From the NCBI GenBank assembly GCA_905479395.1, contig CAJQMI010000042.1:1-37520 (forward strand): a stretch of DNA of 37,520 bases, read 5' to 3'. This DNA is from an uncultured Flavobacteriales bacterium. Lineage in GTDB: Bacteria; Bacteroidota; Bacteroidia; Flavobacteriales_D; Sanyastnellaceae. The notes under the pieces are model-generated. The model ran no database searches. It was not told the DNA's origin and saw nothing but the letters and a program-made list of their open reading frames with translations. The translations under genes and the position numbers were made by a program. This document shows, in pieces, positions 25,867 through 35,931 of the stretch (positions within the stretch are counted from its first letter, which is position 1; each line of letters opens with the position of its first letter).

Positions 25867-28800
25867 ATGAATGTTTTGAATTATTTGCGAATCGTAAAGC
25901 CAGGATTATTGGGAATCTTTTTCCTGATTGCGCTCTCCACCCAATTGCTAGGGCAAGAAACCTTTCCCGTAAACGGCACAGTGAATAAGCAATTGGTGCG
26001 AACAGCGATGGAGCATGCTACAGTGCATGTGAGTGCGACAGAAACAATCATTGATGCGACGCTGGTCATTTACCAAGGTCGCATCGAAGCTGTCGGGCCT
26101 TATTCAACCCTCAACGTTCAAGAGCCCGCAGTGCACTATGACATGAGCGGGATGCATTTGTATGCATCGTTTGTAGACGTGCACAGTGCCTACGCGATGC
26201 CCAAGGCACAACAAGAAGGTTGGAGCCGTGGCCCGCAGGATTTGAGCGATAAAAAAGGTGCTTTTGGCTGGAATGAAGCGATTCGACCGGAAACCCACGC
26301 TGCGATGGTGTTTGATCCCTCTGAATCCGAGAAATCACGAAGTGCACTTCTCAAAGCAGGTTTTGGTGCCGTGTTAACCCATGTCCAAGACGGCATTGTG
26401 CGAGGAACGGGGGCCTTGGTTGCTCTTTCAGCAGACCCGCGAAAGGCACTTCTCGTACCTGAAGCATCAACACATTTTAGCTTTCGAAAGGGCACATCTT
26501 CTCAGGATTACCCGCGCTCTTTGATGGGAGCGACAGCCTTGTTGAAGCAGACACATTTTGATGCAGAGTGGTATGCGGATGCGACACGACTGAATGAACG
26601 CCTCGAGTCGAATTTGTCCTTGGAAGCGTTCAATGCCCAGCGGGATTTGCCGGCATTTTTTGAAGCTGGTGGATGGGAGGATGCACTGAGAGCAGCAGAC
26701 ATGAGCCTGGCTGTCAAACGTGAACACCCGTTTATCATGGTGGCTGGAAATAACGTTTATCAGCGCTTGGATGAGGTTCGAGCATCGGGAGCAACCTTGG
26801 TGCTTTCGATGAACCACCCGAAACCGTTTGATGTGAGCGATCCGCATTTGAGCCGTTTGATTGGATTGGATGAGCTAAAGCATTGGGAACTGGCTCCGTC
26901 AAATGCAGCACGTGTGCATGAAGCAGGGATTTCGTTTGCCATCACAGCTGATGGATTGCAGCAACCAACGGAGTTGCGCAAGGCCGTGCAGGTGGCCATC
27001 AGACATGGTTTGCCGGAAGATGCAGCGCTTGCTGCTTTGACAGAGGTGCCGGCACAAATGATGCGAGCTGAAGACCGAGTCGGTGCATTGCGGCCTGGCA
27101 TGGAAGCCAATGTGCTTGTGACCGACGGCCCTGTGTTTCACTCGGAAGCGCAATTGATGGAACACTGGGTGCAGGGCAAGCAAAACGTCTATGTCGATCG
27201 CAATGCATTGGACCTGCGAGGAGAGTATGATGTAACCCTGGAAGACCAAGTGTTGGAGCTTTCGGTAGAAGGAGAGGTTGGTGCGTTACGCGCCTATTTC
27301 ACCTTGGACTCAGCGCAGTTTGGTGTAAAGTTGAACCAAGATAGCCGCACGCTTACCTTGGGATTTCAGCTTGACACCTTGGGATTTGATGGCCGATGGC
27401 GCGCCACGGGAAACGCATGGATGGATAGCCGGATTTGGGAAGGAACGGGGCAACGTGCCGACGGAACATGGTTCGATTGGAGTGCTATCCGCCAAGAAAC
27501 GACCATTGCTTCAGACTCGATTGTTGCATCGGAGGAGATGCTCCAAGACACAATGGCTGGGAGGGTCATTTGGCCATTCACGGCATACGGAAATGAGGAG
27601 CGTCCTGTGGCCAAAACGGTTTGGTTTGAAAATGCCACCATTTGGACATGTGAAGAGTCCGGAGTGATGCTAGGAGCTGATCTCATATTGCACGATGGAG
27701 AAATTTTGGCGGTTGGTGTGGGGCTTGATCCCAATGCCGTGTTTGGGACCAAGGTTCCTGAATATGAAACGATTGATGCTCGTGGGAAGCACATCACTCC
27801 CGGAATCATCGATGAGCACACGCACATCGCGGCCACTCGTGGCATCAATGAAGGTACGCAGGCGAGCAGCGCAGAAGTGAGCATCGAAACCGCAGTCAAT
27901 AGCGAAGATGTCAATATTTATCGGCAATTGGCGGGCGGAGTGACCACCGCACAAATCTTGCATGGATCGGCGAATCCTATTGGTGGACAGAGTGCGATCA
28001 TCAAATTTCGATGGGGTGCTTCACCGCAAGAATTGATCTTTGATGAGGCCCCGTCTTTTATCAAGTTTGCATTGGGGGAGAACGTCAAGCAAAGCAACTG
28101 GGGGAATAATTATCGGTCCCGTTTTCCACAGACCCGAATGGGTGTTGAACAGGTTTATTACGATCACTTTTACCGAGCTAGGGAATACGAGCAAGCTTGG
28201 AAAGATCACGAGAAAATGATGCGAAATGCGAGCAGGCGGGCGCGCCGTTCCAATTTGCTTTCGGCAGCACCACGCCGTGATTTAGAGCTTGAAACATTGG
28301 CTCAAATCCTTCGAAGCGAGCGGTTTGTAACCTGCCACAGCTACCGCCAAGATGAGATTAACATGCTCATGCATGTGGCGGATTCGATGGGCTTTACGAT
28401 CAATACATTCACCCATATTTTGGAAGGCTACAAAGTGGCCGATAAAATGGCAGAACACGGAGCAGGAGGGTCCAGTTTCAGTGATTGGTGGGCGTATAAA
28501 TATGAGGTCAAAGATGCAATTCCGTACAATGGCGCGGTATTGCATGGACAGGGCATTGTCACAGCATTCAATTCTGATGATGCCGAAATGGCGCGTCGTT
28601 TGAACCAAGAGGCTGCGAAAGCGGTCAAGTACGGCGGCGTTTCGGAAGAAGAAGCTTTGAAATTCGTGACCTTGAATCCGGCCAAGCTATTGCGCATCGA
28701 CCACATGGTCGGATCAATTGCGGTGGGCAAGCACGCTGACATTGTTTTATGGGATGAGCACCCTTTGAGTGTTTATGCCCGCCCTGAACAAACGTATGTA

Positions 28801-28995
28801 GACGGGGTCAAATATTTTGATTTGGAAATGGACGTGGAAAAGAGAGAATGGATGCGCACGGAGCGCGCTCGATTGACACAAGCCATGGAGGCTGGGGGAA
28901 CATCTGGCGGCAATTCTGGCGCGCCACCCCGGGGTCCAACAGAAAAATTGAAGACCCACTATCATTGTGAAACCTTGACAGACGAGAACCGATGA
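25867..28995 (+). CDS. Secreted amidohydrolase-family protein with two amidohydrolase-like domains
   Basis: 1042 aa exported protein from ATG 25867; an ATG at 25855 is also possible. A signal peptide or lipid-facing helix spans residues 1-30 (ending STQLLGQ). The N-terminal amidohydrolase-like domain (~40-440) has lost the HxH metal motif: FVDVHSAY keeps His106 but has Ala108. A middle region (~445-560) looks like a beta-rich insert. The second domain (~585-1020) has PGIIDEHTHIA with His651 and His653, plus later CHSYRQDE, THILEG and TAFNSDDAE metal-site segments, so it is probably active on an amide or imide. The stop overlaps the next gene's start (ATGA). The substrate is unknown; a peptide-like or cyclic amide is plausible. 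Confidence 0.82.
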   Translation: MNVLNYLRIVKPGLLGIFFLIALSTQLLGQETFPVNGTVNKQLVRTAMEHATVHVSATETIIDATLVIYQGRIEAVGPYSTLNVQEPAVHYDMSGMHLYASFVDVHSAYAMPKAQQEGWSRGPQDLSDKKGAFGWNEAIRPETHAAMVFDPSESEKSRSALLKAGFGAVLTHVQDGIVRGTGALVALSADPRKALLVPEASTHFSFRKGTSSQDYPRSLMGATALLKQTHFDAEWYADATRLNERLESNLSLEAFNAQRDLPAFFEAGGWEDALRAADMSLAVKREHPFIMVAGNNVYQRLDEVRASGATLVLSMNHPKPFDVSDPHLSRLIGLDELKHWELAPSNAARVHEAGISFAITADGLQQPTELRKAVQVAIRHGLPEDAALAALTEVPAQMMRAEDRVGALRPGMEANVLVTDGPVFHSEAQLMEHWVQGKQNVYVDRNALDLRGEYDVTLEDQVLELSVEGEVGALRAYFTLDSAQFGVKLNQDSRTLTLGFQLDTLGFDGRWRATGNAWMDSRIWEGTGQRADGTWFDWSAIRQETTIASDSIVASEEMLQDTMAGRVIWPFTAYGNEERPVAKTVWFENATIWTCEESGVMLGADLILHDGEILAVGVGLDPNAVFGTKVPEYETIDARGKHITPGIIDEHTHIAATRGINEGTQASSAEVSIETAVNSEDVNIYRQLAGGVTTAQILHGSANPIGGQSAIIKFRWGASPQELIFDEAPSFIKFALGENVKQSNWGNNYRSRFPQTRMGVEQVYYDHFYRAREYEQAWKDHEKMMRNASRRARRSNLLSAAPRRDLELETLAQILRSERFVTCHSYRQDEINMLMHVADSMGFTINTFTHILEGYKVADKMAEHGAGGSSFSDWWAYKYEVKDAIPYNGAVLHGQGIVTAFNSDDAEMARRLNQEAAKAVKYGGVSEEEALKFVTLNPAKLLRIDHMVGSIAVGKHADIVLWDEHPLSVYARPEQTYVDGVKYFDLEMDVEKREWMRTERARLTQAMEAGGTSGGNSGAPPRGPTEKLKTHYHCETLTDENR

Positions 28996-30311
28996 ATAGG
29001 AAACTGATTTTCACCCTTTTGGTCAGCATCACATTTGTGAAAGCAGGCTTTTCTCAGCCTACACCGGCAGCAGTGCAAAGCGAATCTGTTTTGATTTTGA
29101 ATGGAATAGCGCACCTTGGAACGGGAGACGTGCTCGAAAATTCGGCGATTGGATTTAGTGACGGCAAGCTTGATTATGTTGGATTCGCTCGATTGGTGGA
29201 TCGGGCGCGTTATGATCAGGTCATCGAGGCAAAAGGACGACACATTTATCCGGGATTCATCGCATCCAATTCCACGCTTGGATTGCAAGAGATTGGTGCC
29301 GTTCGCGCTACCCGGGACGATGCCGAGGTGGGCACATTCAAGCCACACGTTCGTTCGGTGATTGCATTCAATACGGATAGCGAAGTCACCCCGACGGTTC
29401 GAACAAACGGAGTGCTTATGGGGCAAATTACTCCGCGCGGCGGCACCATCAGCGGCTCAAGTTGCATCGTGCATTTTGATGGGTGGAATTGGGAAGACGC
29501 TGCATTGCGAACAGTTGACGGCATTCATTTGAATTGGCCTTCTACCCATCATCGTCATCGCAAGGACGGGACGATTGACATTCGAAAGCGCAAAACGTAC
29601 GATCAGCAATTTTTGGAGATTCAACACTTTTTTCAAGAGGCCAAGGCGTATGCTTCTCTTGAGCGCCGACCGGCGACCTCCCCAAGGGACTTGCGAATGG
29701 AAGCGATGCGCGGGATTTTTGACGGTTCCTTCCGCTTGTTTGTGCATGCTCAAGATGTTCGTCAAATCACAGAGGCCGTTCATTTCAAACGTCAAATGGG
29801 CATTGAAAACTTGGTGATTGTTGGGGGGTACGATGCACCCTTGGTGGCTGACTTGTTGCGTGAGAACAATGTTCCGGTGATGCTCAAGCGGTTGCACACT
29901 CTGCCACGCTTTGCAGAGGACGATGTGGACATGCCTTACCGTTTGCCCAAGTTGTTGGAAGATGAAGGAGTTTTGTATTGCCTGCAAAATGCAGGCGATA
30001 TGGAGCACATGGGAACGCGAAATTTGCCGTTTTACGCGGGAACAGCCCGTGCTTATGGGCTAACCTATGAGCAAGCTGTGCAAAGCATCACACTCAACGC
30101 CGCCCGCATTTTGGGTGTTGACGGTTTTTGCGGAAGTTTGGAAACCGGCAAGGACGCCACACTCTTCATTTCAGAAGGTGATGCCCTCGACATGAGAACC
30201 AATTACCTCACGGAGGCGTTTATTCAAGGCCGATCGATCGACTTGGACAACCGACAACGCCAGTTGTACCGAAAGTATCAGACCAAATACGGTGCTCCGA
30301 TTTTGGATTGA
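28992..30311 (+). CDS. Secreted amidohydrolase-like protein lacking the HxH metal motif
   Basis: 439 aa exported protein with signal peptide MNRKLIFTLLVSITFVKAGFSQ. The overall shape is that of an amidohydrolase (dihydroorotase/imidazolonepropionase-like): N-terminal beta segment, TIM-barrel-like centre, and a closing segment SITLNAARILGVDGFCGSLETGKDATLFI. Where active members have D-x-H-x-H after PGFI it reads A-S-N-S-T (residues 91-95), so the first metal ligands are missing. The start codon overlaps the stop of the preceding two-domain amidohydrolase, implying translational coupling. It may be a structural or regulatory partner. A convergent trpS lies 140 bases downstream. Confidence 0.8.
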   Translation: MNRKLIFTLLVSITFVKAGFSQPTPAAVQSESVLILNGIAHLGTGDVLENSAIGFSDGKLDYVGFARLVDRARYDQVIEAKGRHIYPGFIASNSTLGLQEIGAVRATRDDAEVGTFKPHVRSVIAFNTDSEVTPTVRTNGVLMGQITPRGGTISGSSCIVHFDGWNWEDAALRTVDGIHLNWPSTHHRHRKDGTIDIRKRKTYDQQFLEIQHFFQEAKAYASLERRPATSPRDLRMEAMRGIFDGSFRLFVHAQDVRQITEAVHFKRQMGIENLVIVGGYDAPLVADLLRENNVPVMLKRLHTLPRFAEDDVDMPYRLPKLLEDEGVLYCLQNAGDMEHMGTRNLPFYAGTARAYGLTYEQAVQSITLNAARILGVDGFCGSLETGKDATLFISEGDALDMRTNYLTEAFIQGRSIDLDNRQRQLYRKYQTKYGAPILD

Positions 30312-30361
30312 TGTGGATGCAATTGTGTTGAATTTTCACGCTGGGCTGGTCGATGTGCGGG

Positions 30362-30461
30362 CTGCTTCGCGATAAGCAGAAATGCTCGCTTACGAAGGCA
30401 CCTGAGGTTTGCTCTCGATCAACTAGCGAGCATGCTCCAATGCAGTGGCTTTTAAAAGCCA
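30362..30461. repeat. Hairpin-rich intergenic spacer between convergent genes
   Basis: Three inverted repeats lie between the amidohydrolase and trpS stops: CTGCTT/AAGCAG at 30362-30379 (6-base loop), ATGCTCGCT/AGCGAGCAT at 30382-30390 and 30425-30433 (34-base loop), and the perfect 16-base palindrome TGGCTTTTAAAAGCCA at 30446-30461, which spans the trpS stop codon. None has a clear T tract, so a shared bidirectional terminator is possible but weakly supported. Confidence 0.4.
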
Positions 30462-31423
30462 ATCTTTGAGCGAACCCTTTGAAGGACGGGTTGGGCAACA
30501 GAGCGCGCACGTTCAGCGCCTTTGGAGAGTTCTGCATCCAACATGGCCCGATCATTCATCAAGCGATTGAATTCATCTCGTTCTTTTGCGAAACCATCCA
30601 CCAAAGCGTCCAGCAAATCTTTTTTGGCGTGTCCCCACCCGTATCCTCCTGCGCGGAGTTTTGCGGCCATGTCTGTCGCATCTGATTCACTTGCGACCAA
30701 TTTGTACAATTCCCAAACGACAGATCCATTTGGATCTTTTGAATCCTCAAGGGGTGTGGCGTCCGTAACAATATTTTTGTTGATGTGCTTTTTCAAGGCG
30801 TTCGGCGCATCAAAAATATTGAGTGTATTCCCTTTTGATTTGGACATTTTTTCTCCATCAACACCTGGAATCAATTGCGTTTCTTGCTGCACCAATTCTT
30901 TCGGCACCACAAAGGTTTCTCCCATTTTGTGATTGAATCGACTGGCAACGTCTCGGGTCATTTCGAGGTGTTGGAGCTGATCCTTTCCAACGGGCACATA
31001 GTCCGCGTCGTAGAGTAAAATATCAGCAGCCATGAGCATGGGGTATGAAAACAGCCCGCTGTTGACGTCTTCTAATCGGTCTGATTTATCCTTGAAACTG
31101 TGCGCAAGCGTCAGCCTTTGGTAGGGAAAGAAACAATTCAGATACCAAGCCAATTCCGTGACTTCGGCCACATCACTTTGGCGGTAGAATGCGGTGCGGC
31201 TTGTGTCCAAGCCAAAAGCCATCCAGGCAGCAGCGACAGCGTAGGTGTTTTCACGCAGCTCAGATCCGCCCTTGATTTGGGTCAAGGAGTGCATGTCTGC
31301 GATGAACAGAAATGATTCATTGTCTTCTTGGTGTGCCAGATCAATCGCGGGACGAATTGCGCCCAACAAATTGCCCAAGTGAGGGGCGCCTGTGCTTTGA
31401 ATACCGGTGAGGATGCGTGCCAT
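30452..31423 (-). CDS. trpS: Tryptophanyl-tRNA synthetase
   Basis: Class I synthetase charging tRNA-Trp, 323 aa, normal length. The HIGH-type motif is TGAPHLGN (His15) and the KMSKS motif is exact at residues 192-196 (GEKMSKSKGN). ADMHSLT, SYPMLMAADILLYDADYVPVGKDQ and EMTRDVASRFN match the family's Trp and tRNA pocket segments. It is last in a probable minus-strand operon, 12 bases after the large membrane-protein gene. Confidence 0.96.
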   Translation of the reverse strand: MARILTGIQSTGAPHLGNLLGAIRPAIDLAHQEDNESFLFIADMHSLTQIKGGSELRENTYAVAAAWMAFGLDTSRTAFYRQSDVAEVTELAWYLNCFFPYQRLTLAHSFKDKSDRLEDVNSGLFSYPMLMAADILLYDADYVPVGKDQLQHLEMTRDVASRFNHKMGETFVVPKELVQQETQLIPGVDGEKMSKSKGNTLNIFDAPNALKKHINKNIVTDATPLEDSKDPNGSVVWELYKLVASESDATDMAAKLRAGGYGWGHAKKDLLDALVDGFAKERDEFNRLMNDRAMLDAELSKGAERARSVAQPVLQRVRSKIGF

Positions 31424-31435
31424 ACGGAGACAAAT

Positions 31436-33685
31436 TTAAGGGCTGTTTTCTTCCGTGCCTTGCGTGAAGGGGCTGGATTTGTAAACCACGCTTTCTTCTG
31501 GTACGAATTGTGCGCGAAAGGCGTCGGCCCAAACGGTGTCAGGGGATTCGCCAAAACCCACAGCAAAGCAGTGCAGTGCGGTCGGAAGCTCTTCGAGGCG
31601 ATAACGCAAACTTGCCCGGGTCCACCCTTTGGAATGATCCCCTGATGACGCCACAGGAGTCTGCCTCACCCACTGACCTGAATCATCGGGCCATTTCGCT
31701 TCCATGACCCACTCGAACTGGAGTGCATCGCGACCTGCGTGCGGGGTATCGTGAAAAAACCAGCAACTGGCTTCAATCGTTTTTCCGAGCCAAGTCGAAT
31801 CAGGCGTAAGCGTTTCAATCAGGATGTACTCATTTCCAATGCCCCGTTTTGCTCCGGAGCCTTCGAGGGCAAAAGGACATTCCTCCTCGTTCAAGCCGTT
31901 CGTTGCCACATCGGAGTCCCCTTTATTCGCTTGAACCCAAACGTTCAAGGCCTCGTTCTCTTTCAGCCACTGACCAACTGTCAATGTCCTGATGGCGGCA
32001 TCATCTGTGAGGTTTGCGCGTTGCCAAAGCAGGTGGTCATCATCGGACCACGTGGACGCGTCATCACAAGCGTACACCACCACCACCTTCTCGTAATCTG
32101 AGGGCTCAAACTGGTTCAGTAGATTTTTGGTAAGCCCTGGATGAGCCATCCATTCTGCAAGCAGGCGAGATTCACTGATGCTCGTTCGAGTCAGATGCGC
32201 CGCGGTGGTGGGCAATCCTGTGTGAAACGAAGCAGCCAATGTTTGTCGATGGGCACGCACGCTGCCTTCCCGACCGACACTTTCGCTTCCCATTTGAAAC
32301 CACGGGACAGGATGGATGGCAACGGCTTTCGATTTTTTCGCTGCGTTGACAACGGCTTGAAGTTCCGTGTCTACGGATGCAAAACAGTTTTGCTGCGTTT
32401 GCATCTCTTTCTTGCATTCTTGTTGCATCCAGAAGGCATCCAAGGCAAACATCCCCACAAATATGTAGGGCAGCCATTTGAGCCGTGGCACAGTGGCGAG
32501 ATGAAAACAGCCCAATGCCGCAAGCACAGGCATCACCCATGCCGCAGGCCAAACGAATCGCCCAATGGCACGAAATTGCATGAAGAGAGGCCATTTCTCC
32601 AACCATTGATTCTTTCCTGTGAGAAAGGGTTCACCTGCACCAATCGCATACAATGTGATGGAAGAGAACGCTACGAGAACGATTGCCCAATTGATGGTCC
32701 GAAGCCTTGGATTCGATCGGCGCAGATATTCAGCGATAAAAACCAAAATCACCAACCAAGTTCCAGCGCCCCAAAATCCCCAGCCTTCCCATGCATTTAG
32801 GCCCCATCCGAATTCTCTACGAGCGATGCCAAATCCCCCGTGGCTGGGCAGCAATGCTGCATTCCAAGTGGAGATGTTGTCCCAAAAACCGTAGGGTTGA
32901 TCCGTTCGAAATGGGTGGTTATCAGATGTTTTCAGCAATGCGATGTAGGCGATGAGCGGCAGCACACTTGCAGTGGCTATTTGCAACAATCGGACGGTCA
33001 GTCGAATCGTAGATTTCCAATTGAAAAGGACATGAAACCCTGCAATCAGTCCCGCGAATGCAGCAGCAATTGCTCCGAGGTAGGCATGAGTCAAGAGCAA
33101 CACGATCAAATGAACGCATTGAAGCCAAGCCCATTTCCACTGAGTCTTTTCCATCCATTTCAATTGAATGTACCAAGCCAAGGGGATGGCATAGGAATAA
33201 GCCATGGCATAGTGTCCTGTCCATCGAAGCAGTTGTGGGTGGCACAATGGCAAAAGGCTGCAAAAAATCACGACCCACCTTCCACGAACCCCATAAATCG
33301 CTAGGATTTTCACCAATATTGACGCGGTCAAGCCCCAAGAGGCAATGATGGCGATGTGGACGATCCCTGCGGTCCATTCGGACGGAATGAGCTCAGGAAC
33401 GAACGCACCTAGCACCCAACTCAATAGGGGATGACCGTCGGTGTAAAACACATGTTCGGTGAACGGCCAACCCATTCCGCTGAATTCCCAGCTGAGGGTT
33501 TTTCCATGGGCCAATTGCCACGCCAAGGTGTAAATGTTTTTCACCGAATCGCGGCTCGAAGCGAGCAGCAGGCGATTCGGTTGAAAAACGACCGTTGGAA
33601 AAAAAAGAGCTGTCCAAGTCCAGGTCAGCAGCATAGCTGCTAACGCATCTGCATGATGAGAGAGTTGAAAGCGAAGGGCTTTCAT
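31436..33685 (-). CDS. Large multi-pass membrane protein of unknown function (GT-C-like topology)
   Basis: 749 aa. About ten hydrophobic helices lie in residues 10-430, followed by a ~320-residue soluble part. An acidic residue (Asp46, in ASSRDSVKN) sits in the first long loop, as in GT-C-type lipid-linked glycosyltransferases and YfhO-like proteins, but I do not recognise a specific family. The soluble part includes a beta-rich segment near the end (LQFEWVMEAKWPDDSGQW; ASLRYRLEELPT) that could be a carbohydrate-binding-like sandwich. It starts 7 bases after the bacilliredoxin gene and ends 12 bases before trpS, so it belongs to that operon. Function is unassigned; cell-envelope sugar transfer is only a guess. 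Confidence 0.7.
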   Translation of the reverse strand: MKALRFQLSHHADALAAMLLTWTWTALFFPTVVFQPNRLLLASSRDSVKNIYTLAWQLAHGKTLSWEFSGMGWPFTEHVFYTDGHPLLSWVLGAFVPELIPSEWTAGIVHIAIIASWGLTASILVKILAIYGVRGRWVVIFCSLLPLCHPQLLRWTGHYAMAYSYAIPLAWYIQLKWMEKTQWKWAWLQCVHLIVLLLTHAYLGAIAAAFAGLIAGFHVLFNWKSTIRLTVRLLQIATASVLPLIAYIALLKTSDNHPFRTDQPYGFWDNISTWNAALLPSHGGFGIARREFGWGLNAWEGWGFWGAGTWLVILVFIAEYLRRSNPRLRTINWAIVLVAFSSITLYAIGAGEPFLTGKNQWLEKWPLFMQFRAIGRFVWPAAWVMPVLAALGCFHLATVPRLKWLPYIFVGMFALDAFWMQQECKKEMQTQQNCFASVDTELQAVVNAAKKSKAVAIHPVPWFQMGSESVGREGSVRAHRQTLAASFHTGLPTTAAHLTRTSISESRLLAEWMAHPGLTKNLLNQFEPSDYEKVVVVYACDDASTWSDDDHLLWQRANLTDDAAIRTLTVGQWLKENEALNVWVQANKGDSDVATNGLNEEECPFALEGSGAKRGIGNEYILIETLTPDSTWLGKTIEASCWFFHDTPHAGRDALQFEWVMEAKWPDDSGQWVRQTPVASSGDHSKGWTRASLRYRLEELPTALHCFAVGFGESPDTVWADAFRAQFVPEESVVYKSSPFTQGTEENSP

Positions 33686-33692
33686 TCTCGGT

Positions 33693-34103
33693 TTAGCAGT
33701 ATTCGTCGAAGGCCAACTTCAAGTTGTCCGAGATCATTTCAGCAGTGCGTCCTTCGATGTGATGCCGCTCAATCATGTGCATGAGCCGGCCGTCTTTGAA
33801 GAGCGCAATGCTCGGTGAGCTCGGAGGATAGGGCAACATGAACTTTCGCGCGCGATCAACAGCGTCCTTGTCCACTCCTGCAAAAGCAGTTGTTTTGTGA
33901 TTGGGCAGCTTGCTATGTTGCAACGCGAGTTTGACACCGGGTCGCATGGATCCAGCGGCACAGCCACATACGCTGTTGAGCACGACGAGCGTGGTGCCTT
34001 CTTGCTTCAGCGCATTGTCGACGTCTTCAGCGGTAATCAGTTCATTCATTCCAACTTCTGTCAAGTCGGATTTCATCGGGGCTACTAGTTCGGGAGGATA
34101 CAT
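33693..34103 (-). CDS. BrxA/BrxB-family bacilliredoxin
   Basis: 136 aa thioredoxin-fold protein with the family motif VCGCAAG (Cys46, Cys48) followed by RPGVKLAL. Members remove bacillithiol from oxidised proteins. The usual start MYPPELVAPM is present, and the cis-Pro-like segment YPPSSPSIALFKDG and C-terminal RHHIEGRTAEMISDNL are intact. It lies 20 bases after aspS and 7 before the membrane protein, in a likely operon. It hints that the host makes bacillithiol or a similar low-molecular-weight thiol, but no biosynthesis gene is in the window. Confidence 0.9.
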   Translation of the reverse strand: MYPPELVAPMKSDLTEVGMNELITAEDVDNALKQEGTTLVVLNSVCGCAAGSMRPGVKLALQHSKLPNHKTTAFAGVDKDAVDRARKFMLPYPPSSPSIALFKDGRLMHMIERHHIEGRTAEMISDNLKLAFDEYC

Positions 34104-34123
34104 GTTGTCAGTCGTTTGAGAGT

Positions 34124-35887
34124 TTATTCCTCGTCTTTGGCCGGTGCCGTAGACTGGAGGAAAAGTTCGTTGTATTGTTCGTCGTGAATGGGGCTGGGAG
34201 CATCAATCATGACATCTCGGCCAGAGTTGTTTTTCGGAAATGCAATGAAATCTCGGATGGAATCGCTGCCGCCAAAAAGTGAGCAGAGTCGATCAAATCC
34301 CAATGCGAGTCCGCCATGTGGTGGTGCCCCGTATTGAAAAGCATTCATAAGGAAGCCAAATTGAGCTTCGGCTTCTTCAGGCGTAAATCCGAGCAGGTCA
34401 AACATGCGTGCTTGAACCGCTTTGTCGTGGATCCGAATGGATCCGCCACCGATTTCAACTCCGTTGATGACCATGTCATAAGCATTCGCGCGGACGGCTC
34501 CGGGATCGGTATCGATGAGACCAAAGTGTTCTGGTTTGGGCGAAGTGAAGGGGTGATGCATCGCATGGAAGCGCTGTGAATCTTCGTCCCACTCCAACAA
34601 CGGAAAATCAATGACCCAGAGGGGTTTGAAGTTCTTGGGATCGCGCAAGCCCAGTGCGGAACCCATGTGCAAGCGCAGCTCATTGAGCTGATTTCGGACC
34701 TTGTTGAGATCACCAGAAAGCATCAACATCAAGTCGCCAGCATCAGCACCGGAGTGGTTGGCCCAAGCGGCCAACGCTTCGCTGTCGAAGAACTTGTCTA
34801 CGGATGATTTGAAGGTCCCGTCTTCATTGCACTTGCAGTAGACCAAGCCCTTTGCACCAATTTGCGGACGTTTGACCCAATCGGTTAGTTTATCTAGTTG
34901 CTTTCGGGTGTACCCTGCACTTCCCGGAACCACGATCCCCAGAACAGCTTCTGCATCATCGAAGACACCGAATCCTTTGCCCTGAGCCACGGGATTGAAG
35001 TCCACGAATTCCATTCCAAATCGCACATCTGGTTTATCGCTTCCATAACGTTCCATGGCTTCATCGTACGTCATACGCGGGAACGTTTCGATGTCGAAAT
35101 TCAGGACCACTTGAAACAAGTGACGGACCATGTTTTCGAACGTCTGGAGCACATCTTCCTGCTCTACGAAAGCCATTTCGCAGTCAATTTGCGTGAATTC
35201 TGGCTGGCGATCCGCCCGCAAGTCTTCATCACGGAAGCATTTCACGATTTGATAGTAGCGATCATAACCACTCACCATCAGCAATTGCTTGAAGGTTTGA
35301 GGGCTTTGTGGCAAGGCATAAAACTGCCCAGGATTCATACGAGAAGGAACCACGAAATCGCGAGCTCCCTCCGGTGTTGATTTGATCAGGTAAGGCGTTT
35401 CCACTTCGATGAACTCAATGCCATCCAAGTATTTTCGGGTTTCAATGCTCAAACGATGGCGAAGCATCAAGTTGGCTTGAACGGGATTGCGTCGAAGATC
35501 CAGGTAGCGGTATTGCATGCGCAAATCGTCTCCTCCATCCGTTTCATCTTCAATCGTAAAAGGCGGCGTCTTGCTGGCGTTGAGCACTTCAAGAGCTGTG
35601 ACAATGATTTCAATGTCTCCTGTTACCATTTGAGCGTTCTTGGACTCTCGGATTTTTACATCTCCAGTCACCTTGACGACAAATTCACGACCCAATTTCC
35701 GCGCTTTGAGGCAGAGGCCTTCGTCGGTGTCCATGTTTAATGCGAGCTGAGTGAGTCCGTAACGATCTCGTAAGTCGACAAAGGTCATACCTCCCAAGTC
35801 TCGTGTGCGCTGGACCCAACCACTGAGGGTGACTTTCTGTCCGGCATGTTCGGCGCGCAGGTCGCCGCATGTGTGCGTTCTATGCAT
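34124..35887 (-). CDS. aspS: Aspartyl-tRNA synthetase
   Basis: Class II synthetase charging tRNA-Asp, 587 aa from ATG 35887. A TTG start 13 codons upstream is unlikely because it lies in the -7 promoter element. The N-terminal OB domain is [27 protein letters not shown]. Class II motif 2 is [18 protein letters not shown], and motif 3 is [15 protein letters not shown]. The bacterial insert (GAD) domain lies between, and [10 protein letters not shown] is present. It heads the probable aspS-brx-membrane protein-trpS operon and is divergent from the carboxylase gene. Confidence 0.96.
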   Translation of the reverse strand: MHRTHTCGDLRAEHAGQKVTLSGWVQRTRDLGGMTFVDLRDRYGLTQLALNMDTDEGLCLKARKLGREFVVKVTGDVKIRESKNAQMVTGDIEIIVTALEVLNASKTPPFTIEDETDGGDDLRMQYRYLDLRRNPVQANLMLRHRLSIETRKYLDGIEFIEVETPYLIKSTPEGARDFVVPSRMNPGQFYALPQSPQTFKQLLMVSGYDRYYQIVKCFRDEDLRADRQPEFTQIDCEMAFVEQEDVLQTFENMVRHLFQVVLNFDIETFPRMTYDEAMERYGSDKPDVRFGMEFVDFNPVAQGKGFGVFDDAEAVLGIVVPGSAGYTRKQLDKLTDWVKRPQIGAKGLVYCKCNEDGTFKSSVDKFFDSEALAAWANHSGADAGDLMLMLSGDLNKVRNQLNELRLHMGSALGLRDPKNFKPLWVIDFPLLEWDEDSQRFHAMHHPFTSPKPEHFGLIDTDPGAVRANAYDMVINGVEIGGGSIRIHDKAVQARMFDLLGFTPEEAEAQFGFLMNAFQYGAPPHGGLALGFDRLCSLFGGSDSIRDFIAFPKNNSGRDVMIDAPSPIHDEQYNELFLQSTAPAKDEE

Positions 35888-35923
35888 GTTTCGCGTGAAA
35901 TTTTGAGCCAGTGCTCTTCTGTG

Positions 35924-35931
35924 CAAAGGTA
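35924..35931 (-). promoter_or_regulatory. Candidate -7 promoter element for aspS
   Basis: On the minus strand this reads TACCTTTG, an exact TAnnTTTG match, 36 bases upstream of the aspS ATG at 35887. No clear TTG is seen at the usual -33 distance. Confidence 0.45.

Noticed and set aside
32141-32800. 219-codon open frame antisense to the large membrane protein
   Set aside because: Composition and lack of any motif fit an antisense shadow. The minus-strand frame has consistent membrane helices.
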